The notes below the pieces were generated by a model. The model saw only the letters and a program-made list of their open reading frames with translations. It was not told the DNA's origin and made no database searches. From positions 49,181 to 113,180 of the forward strand of contig NZ_AXWO01000019.1 in assembly GCF_000482705.1 (NCBI RefSeq): a stretch of 64,000 nucleotides of DNA, written 5' to 3'. This document shows positions 32,837 through 40,631 of this stretch, one piece after another. The DNA is from Glycomyces arizonensis DSM 44726 (GTDB taxonomy: Bacteria; Actinomycetota; Actinomycetes; Mycobacteriales; Micromonosporaceae). How positions within the stretch are numbered: the first letter of the stretch is position 1; each line of letters opens with the position of its first letter. A program made the position numbers and the translations under genes.

Positions 32837-34302
32837 GCCGGTTCTCGCTGCGCGCCAGGCTGCTCGTGCTGACGTCGGTGCTGCTGCTGGCCGGGCTGAG
32901 CCTCATCAGCGCGGTCGTCTCCCGCAGTCTGGAGCGGTACCAGCTCGACAGGATCGACGAGCAGCTGCGGTCGTTCACCGAGATCCTCTCGCGGATGCCG
33001 GCCGGCGGGCCCGCCGCGATCGAGGAGACCAACGGACGGACCGAGCTGATCGATCCCGCGCTCGACCTGGTCGGCACCCCGTACCTGGTCTACCTCGACG
33101 CGGACGGCGAGCCGCTGGAGGAACTGCAATCGTCCGGATTGGACGGCGACGCCCTGCCGCCGCTCGGCGAACTGCGGACGGTCCCCCTCGACGGGGAGGC
33201 CGTCGAGCTCGAGGCCGCCGACGGATCGGTGCGCTGGCGGGCCGTCGCCCGGCCGACCACCGGTGGCGAGTGGACGGTGGTCGCCGCCGCGCCGCTCGGC
33301 GAGGCCGACGCCACCGTGGCCGCGCTGCGCGCCAGCAGCATCGTCGGCGGGGCCGTGCTGCTCGTCGTGCTGACGGGGGTCGGCTGGTTCGCCCTCGGCC
33401 GCGGCCTGCGGCCGCTGCGCCGGATCGAGCACACGGCCGCGGCGATCGCGGGCGGCGACCTGACGCGGCGCGTCCCCGCGCTCGCTTCGCCGAGCACGGA
33501 GATCGGGCACCTGTCGGACTCGCTCAACACCATGCTCGGGCAGCTGGAGCGGGCCTTCGCGCAGCGGGCGGCGTCGGAGGCGAGGATGCGGGACCTGGTG
33601 TGGGACGTCAGCCACGAGCTGCGGACACCGCTGGTCGGCATCAAGGGCTCGACGGAGCTGTACCGGATGGGCGCGATGCCCGATCGGTCCGATGTGGATG
33701 AGGCGATGCGCCGCATCGACCGCGAGGCCACGCGGCTCGCGGCGCTCACCGAGGACCTGCTGCTGCTGGCGCAGCTCGACGAGTCGCCCGAGGCGCAGTT
33801 GGAGCGGACGCCGATGGACCTGCGCACGCTCGCGGGCGACGCCAGGCACGACGTGCGGTCGCTGGATGCGTCCCGGCCGGTGGAGCTGACCGGCCCGGGC
33901 GGGGACGGCCCGCCGGGTCCGGCGCCGGTCCTGGCCGACGAGGCGCGGCTGCGGCAGGTGGTCACCAATCTGGTCGGGAACGCGGCCGCGCACACTCCCG
34001 CGGGGACGCCGGTCCGCATCGGCGTCGGCACTGTGGACGGCAGGGCCGTGCTGGAGGTGGCGGACGAGGGGCCGGGGATGACGGCCGAGCAGGCCGGGCG
34101 GGTCTTCGACCGCTTCTATCGGGCCGACCGCTCGCGCAGCCGCGAGGGCGGCGCCAACGCGGGACTCGGGCTGTCGATCGCCCGTTCGCTGGCGCGGGCC
34201 CACGGCGGCGACGTCGAGCTGACGACCGCTCTCGGCGAAGGCGCCCGCTTCAGGCTGGTCCTGCCGCTCGAACGCTTCGTCGACGCCTGGCCGCGCGACT
34301 GA
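32833..34302 (+). CDS. Sensor histidine kinase
   Basis: 489 residues. One membrane helix at about 9-30, an extracytoplasmic sensor domain, a second helix at about 174-196, a HAMP linker (RGLRPLRRIEHTAAAIAGGDLTRRVP), then HisKA with H261 in DVSHELRTPL, and HATPase with the N box near 379-385 (NLVGNAAAHTPAG), DEGPGM and GLGLSIA. It phosphorylates the overlapping response regulator. The upstream ABC exporter is a likely target. Confidence 0.92.
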   Translation: MSRFSLRARLLVLTSVLLLAGLSLISAVVSRSLERYQLDRIDEQLRSFTEILSRMPAGGPAAIEETNGRTELIDPALDLVGTPYLVYLDADGEPLEELQSSGLDGDALPPLGELRTVPLDGEAVELEAADGSVRWRAVARPTTGGEWTVVAAAPLGEADATVAALRASSIVGGAVLLVVLTGVGWFALGRGLRPLRRIEHTAAAIAGGDLTRRVPALASPSTEIGHLSDSLNTMLGQLERAFAQRAASEARMRDLVWDVSHELRTPLVGIKGSTELYRMGAMPDRSDVDEAMRRIDREATRLAALTEDLLLLAQLDESPEAQLERTPMDLRTLAGDARHDVRSLDASRPVELTGPGGDGPPGPAPVLADEARLRQVVTNLVGNAAAHTPAGTPVRIGVGTVDGRAVLEVADEGPGMTAEQAGRVFDRFYRADRSRSREGGANAGLGLSIARSLARAHGGDVELTTALGEGARFRLVLPLERFVDAWPRD

Positions 34303-34383
34303 GCGGTCTCGCGCGGACGGCGGGCGGGCCGGACGGCAGGTGCCGGTGGCCGCCCGCGGCGAGGTCGGTCTTACATTGACAGA

Positions 34384-34806
34384 GTGCGATATGAGAACGC
34401 GATCGTCATAGCCGCGCCCGCCGCCGTCGTCTGGGACCTGACGGCGGACCTCCCGCGCTGGCCCGAGCTCACCCCGACCATGAAGCGCGTCGAGCCGCTC
34501 GACCCGCTCCCGCTCCGCGTCGGCGGCCGCGCGCGGATCAAGCAGCCCCTGCAGCCCGCGGCGGTCTGGACCGTCACCGAGCTCGACCCCGGCCGCTCCT
34601 TCGCCTGGGAGACCCCGCGCGGCGGCCTGACCATGACCGGGACGCACCGCGTCGAGGAGATCGACGGCGGCTGCCGCAACACCCTGGGCATCGAGCTGAC
34701 CGGCAAGGGCGAGCAGTGGTTCGCCTTCATGTACGGCGCGGCCATCCGCTGGGCCATCAAGCGCGAGAACGAGGGCTTCAAAGCGGAGGCCGAGCGGACC
34801 GCCTGA
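34384..34806 (+). CDS. SRPBCC family protein (polyketide cyclase-like)
   Basis: 140 residues, beginning MRYENAIVIAAPAAVVWDLTADLPRWPELTPTM, the standard SRPBCC opening. The GTG start lies 6 bp after TACATT (34372-34377), a plausible -10 box, so the mRNA is probably leaderless. It binds a hydrophobic ligand or acts on one; the details are unknown. It converges with the LysR gene; the two stop codons are 1 bp apart. Confidence 0.75.
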   Translation: MRYENAIVIAAPAAVVWDLTADLPRWPELTPTMKRVEPLDPLPLRVGGRARIKQPLQPAAVWTVTELDPGRSFAWETPRGGLTMTGTHRVEEIDGGCRNTLGIELTGKGEQWFAFMYGAAIRWAIKRENEGFKAEAERTA

Positions 34807-34807
34807 G

Positions 34808-35701
34808 TCAGGCGCTCGCGACGGGCGCGTCCTTGATGAGTTCGAGGAGGTGCGCGGCCGGTGAGTCGGCGTGGCCCCAGGCGGTCGAGACCACCGAGAC
34901 CGTCCACTCCGGATTGTTGTGGTCGGCCAGCGGGAGGACCCGCAGCCCGGCCGCCTGCGGCTTGGCCGCCACATGCCGGGGCACCACCGCGATGCCGAGG
35001 CCGCGGCACACCAGGTCCAGCAGCGTGTGCACGTCGTTGACCGCGCAGCGCACCCGGCGGCGCACCCCGTGCGCGGCGAACGCGGCCTCGTTCATCGTGC
35101 GCACGCCCCAGGCGGGACCGAAGTCGATGAAGTCCCGGTCGTCGAGCGCGTCCAGCCGCACCGACGCGCGCGAGGCGAGCGGGTGGTCCGGCGGCAGGAG
35201 CAGCACGAGCGGCTCGCGGCCGAGCACGGTGCGCGGCAGCCCGCCCAGGTGCTTGTCGGTGGCGACGAACGCGACGTCGAGCTCCCCGGCGCGGAGCATC
35301 GCGAGCAGGTCGTGCGAGCCGCACTGAGTAAAGTGGGTTTCCACGCGCGGGTGGCGGCGGTGGAAGCGCTCGAGCAGCGCCGTGACGTCGACCAGGCCGA
35401 GGCACTGCTCCGCGCCGATCCGCAGCGACCCGGAGACCGCGCGGCTCGCCTTGACGACCGCGTCGCGGGCGCCCGCGGCCTGCTCCAGGATCGAGCGCGC
35501 GAACGGCAGCAGCGCGAACCCGGCCTCGGTAGGCTCGACCCGGCGGGTGGTGCGGGTGAACAGGCCCGTGCCGAGCTCCTCCTCCAGACTGCGGATCGCC
35601 GCCGACAGCCCCGACTGCGAGATGCCGGTGAGCTCGGCGGCGCGGGTGAAATGCCGCTCATCGGCGAGCGCCACCAGGTACTCCAGCTGCCGCAGATCCA
35701 T
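34808..35701 (-). CDS. LysR family transcriptional regulator
   Basis: 297 residues. N-terminal helix-turn-helix: MDLRQLEYLVALADERHFTRAAELTGISQSGLSAAIRSLEEELGTGLF. The effector domain follows from about residue 90. It is divergent from two aldo/keto reductase genes, the usual arrangement of a LysR regulator and its target. Confidence 0.9.
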   Translation of the reverse strand: MDLRQLEYLVALADERHFTRAAELTGISQSGLSAAIRSLEEELGTGLFTRTTRRVEPTEAGFALLPFARSILEQAAGARDAVVKASRAVSGSLRIGAEQCLGLVDVTALLERFHRRHPRVETHFTQCGSHDLLAMLRAGELDVAFVATDKHLGGLPRTVLGREPLVLLLPPDHPLASRASVRLDALDDRDFIDFGPAWGVRTMNEAAFAAHGVRRRVRCAVNDVHTLLDLVCRGLGIAVVPRHVAAKPQAAGLRVLPLADHNNPEWTVSVVSTAWGHADSPAAHLLELIKDAPVASA

Positions 35702-35742
35702 GACTCATGCCCCTGATTTCTGAATCCCATGAGGAAGATTTG

Positions 35743-35772
35743 TTGGACTTCTAGATTAACGCTTCGTAGGAT
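35743..35772 (+). promoter_or_regulatory. Sigma-70 type promoter for AKR pair
   Basis: TTGGAC (-35, 35743-35748) and TAGGAT (-10, 35767-35772) are separated by 18 bp, and lie 41 bp before the AKR start. The LysR protein encoded divergently is the likely activator. Confidence 0.5.
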
Positions 35773-35812
35773 GGTCCGCGTCCCACGGCAATCCGCTCCC
35801 AAGGAGGGCTCC

Positions 35813-36673
35813 ATGCAGCAGCGCACCATCGGCGACCGCAGCGTCTCGGCGATCGGCCTCGGCGGCATGCCGATGTCGATCGAGGGCAGGCCGGACGAGG
35901 CCCGGTCGGTCGCCACGATCCACGCGGCGCTCGACGCGGGCGTGACCCTCATCGACACCGCCGACGCCTACCACCGCGACGCGGGCGAGGTCGGCCACAA
36001 CGAGTCGCTCATCGCCCGGGCGCTGCGCGAGCGCGGCGCGGGCCCCGACGAGGTCCTCGTCGCCACCAAGGGCGGCCATCTGCGCCCCGGTGACGGCAGC
36101 TGGACGAAGAACGGGCGCCCCGAGTACCTCAAGGAGGCCGCGAAGGCCTCGGCGAAGCGGCTCGGCGTCGAGGCGATCGGCCTCTACCAGTTCCACCGCC
36201 CCGACCCCGACGTCCCCTACGCCGACTCGATCGGCGCGCTCCGCGACCTGCTCGACGAGGGCGTGATCCTCGCGGCGGGCATCTCGAACGCGGACATCGC
36301 CCAGATCGACGAGGCGAACGAGATCCTCGGCGGGCGCCTGGCCTCGGTGCAGAACCAGTTCTCGCCCCGCTTCCGCTCCAGCGAGGGCGAACTCGAGCAC
36401 TGCGCGAAGCTCGGCGTCGCCTTCCTGCCGTGGAGCCCGCTCGGCGGCATCCGCAACGCGCCCGAGCTGGGCAGCAGGCACGCCGCCTTCAACGAGGTCG
36501 CCGCCGAGACCGGCACCAGCGTCTACCAGGTCGCCCTCGCGTGGCAGCTCGCGCTCGCCCCCGTGGTGGTCCCGATCCCGGGCGCGTCCCGGCCCGAGAG
36601 CATCCGCGACTCCGCCGGCGCCGCCGACCTCGAACTCACCCCCGCCCAGATCGCCCGGCTCTCCGCCGCCTGA
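35813..36673 (+). CDS. Aldo/keto reductase
   Basis: 286 residues. Catalytic motifs are IDTADAYHRDAGEVGHNE (Asp, Tyr), LVATKGGHLRPGDG (Lys) and LYQFHRPDPD (His). The barrel ends with the NADPH-binding PIPGASRPESIRDSAGAADL. AAGGAGGG precedes the ATG. It is the first gene of a pair with a second AKR, 15 bp apart, divergent from LysR. Substrate unknown. Confidence 0.88.
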   Translation: MQQRTIGDRSVSAIGLGGMPMSIEGRPDEARSVATIHAALDAGVTLIDTADAYHRDAGEVGHNESLIARALRERGAGPDEVLVATKGGHLRPGDGSWTKNGRPEYLKEAAKASAKRLGVEAIGLYQFHRPDPDVPYADSIGALRDLLDEGVILAAGISNADIAQIDEANEILGGRLASVQNQFSPRFRSSEGELEHCAKLGVAFLPWSPLGGIRNAPELGSRHAAFNEVAAETGTSVYQVALAWQLALAPVVVPIPGASRPESIRDSAGAADLELTPAQIARLSAA

Positions 36674-36688
36674 CCCGCAAGGAACCCG

Positions 36689-37621
36689 ATGAAGACGTTC
36701 ACAATGCCCGGCACCGACATCACCGCGCCGAACGTGGTGCTCGGCCTCATGCGCATCCAGGAGAAGACCGACGAGGAGGTGCGCGCTCTGGTGGGGACCG
36801 CCCTCGACGCGGGCATCACCTTCCTCGACCACGCCGACATCTACGGCGGCGAGGTCCACGGCTGCGAGCGGCGCTTCGCCGAGGCGATGCGGCTGCGGCC
36901 CGCCGAGCGCGAGCGCCTGGTGATCCAGACCAAGACCGGCATCGTCAAGGACGGCCCGTACTTCGACTTCTCCTACGAGCACATCACCGAGTCCGTCGAC
37001 GGCTCGCTGGCGGCGCTCGGCACCGACTACATCGACATCCTGCTGCTCCACCGCCCGGACGCGCTCGTCGAGCCCGAGGAGGTGGCCCGCGCGTTCAGCG
37101 ACCTCGCCGCCGCCGGGAAGGTGCGCGCGTTCGGCGTCTCGAACCACACCGGGCGGCAGATCGACCTGCTGCGCAAGTACGTCGCGCAGCCGATCGTCGC
37201 GAACCAGGTGCAGCTCTCGATCACGCACGCCCCGCTGATCGCCCAGGGCGTGGCCGCGAACATGCAGGGGCTCGACCAGTCGATCAGCCGCGACGACGGC
37301 ATCGTCGACTACTGCCGCCTGCACGACATCACCGTGCAGGCCTGGTCGCCGTTCCAGGCGGGCTTCTTCGACGGGCCGTTCCTCGGCTCGCCGCGCTATG
37401 CGCTGCTGAACACGGTGATCGACCGGATCGCGGCGAAGTACGACGTGCCGCCGCTGGCGATCGCCACCGCATGGATCACGCGGCACCCGGCGCAGATGCA
37501 GGTGGTCATCGGCACCACCACGCCCGAGCGCGTGGACGCGGCCGCGCACGGCTCGGAGGTCCCGCTGACCCGTTCGGAGTGGTACGAGCTGTTCCGCGCC
37601 GCCGGGTACACCGTCCCCTAA
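36689..37621 (+). CDS. Aldo/keto reductase, YdhF-like
   Basis: 310 residues. Motifs: LDHADIYGGEVHGCERRF (Asp, Tyr), VIQTKTGIV (Lys), LLLHRPDALVEPEEVA (His), and FGVSNHTGRQIDLL. The LDHADIYGG and SNHT words are characteristic of the YdhF branch of AKRs. AAGGAA precedes the ATG. It is co-transcribed with the previous AKR. Confidence 0.88.
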   Translation: MKTFTMPGTDITAPNVVLGLMRIQEKTDEEVRALVGTALDAGITFLDHADIYGGEVHGCERRFAEAMRLRPAERERLVIQTKTGIVKDGPYFDFSYEHITESVDGSLAALGTDYIDILLLHRPDALVEPEEVARAFSDLAAAGKVRAFGVSNHTGRQIDLLRKYVAQPIVANQVQLSITHAPLIAQGVAANMQGLDQSISRDDGIVDYCRLHDITVQAWSPFQAGFFDGPFLGSPRYALLNTVIDRIAAKYDVPPLAIATAWITRHPAQMQVVIGTTTPERVDAAAHGSEVPLTRSEWYELFRAAGYTVP

Positions 37622-37685
37622 GAAGCGTGTACCGGGTCGCGCATCGGGTATCCACGGCAGGCATCCTTCGACGTTGGGAGGCGTC

Positions 37686-38195
37686 ATGGAGAGTCACGCC
37701 AAGGCCGGCGGCCACGCGATCCACCCGATGCTGATCGCGTTCCCGCTGGGGCTGCTGGGGACGGCCGCGATCTTCGACATCCTGTACCTGATCACCGACG
37801 AGGACGGGTTCACCGTCGCCTCGGCCTACGCGATCGCCGCCGGGATCATCGGCGGCGTGGTGGCCGCCGTGTTCGGCTGGGTCGACTGGTTCGCGATCCC
37901 GGGCGCGACCCGGGCCAAGCGGATCGGGCTCGTGCACGGGCTGGGCAACGTCGTGGTGCTGGCGCTGTTCGCCGTGAGCTGGCTGCTGCGCTCGGGCGAC
38001 GGTGCCTGGGACCCCGGCGTGTGGGCGCTGATCTTCAGCTTCACCGGGGTGGCGCTGGCCATCGCGACCGCCTGGCTGGGCGGCGAGCTCGTCGAGCGGC
38101 TCGGCATGGGCGTCGACGAGGGCGCCAATCTCGACGCGCCGAACTCGCTGTCCCACCCGCACGTGGTCGAGCCGACCCCGCACGGGCGCGCCTGA
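37686..38195 (+). CDS. DUF2231 family membrane protein
   Basis: 169 residues with four predicted membrane helices. The HPMLIAFPLGLLGTAAIFDILYL opening with its membrane-embedded His and the GWVDWFAIP loop are typical of DUF2231 proteins, some of which accompany haem or redox proteins. The ATG at 37686 follows GGGAGGCGTC. A hairpin follows 16 bp after the stop. The role is unknown. Confidence 0.75.
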   Translation: MESHAKAGGHAIHPMLIAFPLGLLGTAAIFDILYLITDEDGFTVASAYAIAAGIIGGVVAAVFGWVDWFAIPGATRAKRIGLVHGLGNVVVLALFAVSWLLRSGDGAWDPGVWALIFSFTGVALAIATAWLGGELVERLGMGVDEGANLDAPNSLSHPHVVEPTPHGRA

Positions 38196-38210
38196 CCCGG
38201 CCGCTCATCG

Positions 38211-38235
38211 GCCCCCGCGAGCACGAGGCGGGGGC
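38211..38235. terminator. Hairpin between convergent DUF2231 and kinase genes
   Basis: 8-bp stem GCCCCCGC paired with GCGGGGGC around a 9-nt loop, 16 bp after the DUF2231 stop; it may serve both convergent transcripts. Confidence 0.55.
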
Positions 38236-38313
38236 CGCGGCCGCGTGCGCTCCCCTGGGGACTTGCCGGGCCGACCGCCGGGGCCGCCGCCATCGGTTGA
38301 CGGCAATGCTCGG

Positions 38314-39855
38314 CTACCAGCACAGATGCGTGGCGAAGGAGTAGTAGTAGAGAGTGATCGTGTCCCCGTAGTCCGCCATCGTCCCGGCGCTCGGGTCCTG
38401 CATCACGACGTCGCAGCCGTCGAGGCTGCCGTCGCCTTCCTTGCTCATGTGCTGCTGCGGTACGACGTTGTCGAAGCCCCGTGCGTTCAAATCCGCCTGG
38501 GCTTCGGCGATCGGAACGCTGTACAGGTCCGGGATCTTCTCGCCGCTGCTGCCGCCGTCATCACCGCCGGTGCCACCGCCGGAGTCGTCATCGCCGCCGC
38601 TCTCAACGCCGGTGTCCTCCTCACCTGAGCCGCCGCTGTTCCCACCGGTGCTCTCATCGGTGCTCCCGCCGCCGGACTCGCCCTCCTCGTCACCGGCGCC
38701 CGCTGCCGTCCCGGTGCTCTCCTCGGGCGAAGCGGCCTCCTCCGTCGTCTCATCGGCCGCCGCCGAGGCCGTCGCGGAGCCGCCGTCGGACCGTATTTCC
38801 TCCTCTGTGGATGTACCTGTCTCCGGGCTCTCTCCAGCGGTCGTGCCGTCGGGGAGCAGCCCGGGCGCCCAGGCGAACACCGCGGTCAGCAGCATGATCG
38901 CCACCACGGCCACCGCCACGAACCCGAACCGCCACGACCACAGCCCCGGCAGCCGCCTCGGCGTCGGCACCGGCTCGACGGACGGCTGCTCCGCCTGCCG
39001 CGGCTTGAGCGCCACCAGCACGGTCGCGTCGCCGTCCGCCGCCGCCCGGCACGCCTCGGCGAACGCCCCCGCCGACTCCCACCGGTCCTTCGGGTCCTTC
39101 TCCAGCGCCGTCATCACCACCCCGGCGACCCGCGGCGGCACCGACTCGGGCAGCGGCGGCGGCGCGGCGTTCAGGTGCGCGGCGACCACGGCCGTGCGGT
39201 CGTTCGAGGGGAACGGCGGTTCCCCCGTGAGGCACTCGTAGGCGACCACGCCGAGCGAGTAGAGGTCGGAGGCCGCCGTGATCTCCTTGAGGTCCACCTG
39301 CTCGGGCGAGGCGTAGTGAAGCGTCCCCAGCGCCACACCGGTCGAGGTCAGCGAGGTGACGTCGTTGATCCGCGCGATGCCGAAGTCGACGAGCTTGACG
39401 GTGCCGTCCTCCTCGATGAGGATGTTGCCGGGCTTGATGTCGCGGTGGACGATCCCTTTCCGGTGCACGCTGCGCAGGGCGTCCGCCACCGCACCGGCGA
39501 TCGCCATCGTCTGCTCGGGCGTGAGCTGCTCCTCGCGGTCGAGCAGCGCCGACAGGGACTCGCCTTCGACGAGCTCCATCACCAGATAGGCGACGTCCTC
39601 GTCGCCGACCAGGCAGGTGCCGTGGTCGTGGACCACGGCGAAACCCGAGCCCTTCAGTTTCGCCGCCGCGCGGGCCTCGCGCTCGAACCGCTGCCGGGCC
39701 TCGTCGTTGTCCTGGAAGACCGAGTTCCGCAGCAGCTTGATCGCGACCGGCCGGTCCAGTTGCGCGTCGCGGCCTCGCCACACCGCGCCCATGCCGCCGG
39801 TGGCGATGAGCTTCTCCAGTACGTAGCGGTCAGCGATGCTGATGCCGGATTCCAC
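38314..39855 (-). CDS. PknB-like serine/threonine kinase with one PASTA domain
   Basis: 513 residues. The kinase domain (about 10-280) has the glycine loop IATGGMGAV (17-25), Lys40, the HRD motif with D139, DFG at 157-159 and LGTLHYASPEQ. One membrane helix lies near 308-330. The outer part is a ~110-residue linker very rich in Gly, Ser, Thr, Asp and Glu, ending in a PASTA-like domain (about 440-513: KIPDLYSVPIAEAQADLNARGF). PASTA domains bind peptidoglycan fragments. A single PASTA on a long flexible linker differs from the usual tandem of three or four. Confidence 0.88.
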   Translation of the reverse strand: MESGISIADRYVLEKLIATGGMGAVWRGRDAQLDRPVAIKLLRNSVFQDNDEARQRFEREARAAAKLKGSGFAVVHDHGTCLVGDEDVAYLVMELVEGESLSALLDREEQLTPEQTMAIAGAVADALRSVHRKGIVHRDIKPGNILIEEDGTVKLVDFGIARINDVTSLTSTGVALGTLHYASPEQVDLKEITAASDLYSLGVVAYECLTGEPPFPSNDRTAVVAAHLNAAPPPLPESVPPRVAGVVMTALEKDPKDRWESAGAFAEACRAAADGDATVLVALKPRQAEQPSVEPVPTPRRLPGLWSWRFGFVAVAVVAIMLLTAVFAWAPGLLPDGTTAGESPETGTSTEEEIRSDGGSATASAAADETTEEAASPEESTGTAAGAGDEEGESGGGSTDESTGGNSGGSGEEDTGVESGGDDDSGGGTGGDDGGSSGEKIPDLYSVPIAEAQADLNARGFDNVVPQQHMSKEGDGSLDGCDVVMQDPSAGTMADYGDTITLYYYSFATHLCW

Positions 39856-39879
39856 CGTGGCTCCTTGCGAGTTCGGGTC

Positions 39880-40506
39880 TCAGTTCACGAAGACGAGGCA
39901 GAGGACGGCCGGGCGGGAGCCGGCGCCGACGGCGGCCGCCCGGTCGCCCTCGGCGCCCCAGGACGACAGGTGTTCGCCGCAGGCGTCGGCTTCGGCGGTG
40001 CCCTCGATGCGCAGCAGCACCTGGTAGCGCTCCCGGGAGGGGGAGGGCAGGGCGCACGGCTGGGTCCTCCAGCCGCCGCCGGGCGCGATCGCCGCCTCGT
40101 CGGCGTTGTAGACGCACTCGCCGCCGACCGCGCCGCCGGCGTCGCCGCCGTAGGCCGCCGCCAGCGAGACGGTCAGCACCGCGACGGCGGCGAGCACGCC
40201 GGTGCCGATGAGGAGCCTGCGGCGGCGTTTCGGCGCCGAAGGCGGGGTCTCGTCGCGTTCGGCTCCGGTGCGGGTGTCGGTGACCATCGTGACGCCCATG
40301 TCGAGCCGGGTCTCGCGCTTCGGGCGCTTCCCGCCGCGCAGGTCGATGACGGTGGACCGGTGGTCTCGCAGGCGCTTTCGCTTCGGCGGGCCGAGCAGGG
40401 CGGTCGCGTCGGCACCGCCGTCATCGCTGCCACTGCTGTCCTCGTCATTGCCGCCGTCGTTGTCGACCGCCTGGCGCCGCAGGTGGACGGTATCGCGGTC
40501 GGGCAA
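39880..40506 (-). CDS. Hypothetical single-pass membrane protein beside the kinase
   Basis: 208 residues if translation starts at the TTG at 40506, which follows TGGAGG by 5 bp; an ATG further in also exists. The N-terminal ~100 residues are basic and disordered (STVIDLRGGKRPKRETRLD, PKRRRRLL), then one helix (LIGTGVLAAVAVLTVSLAAAY) and an outer domain with four cysteines (GGECVYNADEA, TQPCALP, ADACGEHL, VLCLVFVN). The cytoplasmic Ser/Thr-rich tail and 24-bp spacing to the kinase gene make it a candidate kinase substrate (inference). Confidence 0.6.
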   Translation of the reverse strand: MPDRDTVHLRRQAVDNDGGNDEDSSGSDDGGADATALLGPPKRKRLRDHRSTVIDLRGGKRPKRETRLDMGVTMVTDTRTGAERDETPPSAPKRRRRLLIGTGVLAAVAVLTVSLAAAYGGDAGGAVGGECVYNADEAAIAPGGGWRTQPCALPSPSRERYQVLLRIEGTAEADACGEHLSSWGAEGDRAAAVGAGSRPAVLCLVFVN

Positions 40507-40631
40507 CGGTTCCTCCAGGGAGATGCAAGGCCGCAACGGTCGATCGCATATCGACGGCGTCGTCGTGCAACGGGTTTCCTCAACAATGTTAAGCGATTCA
40601 GTCCACGCGGACGTGGGGCGCGTCCTCGCCG

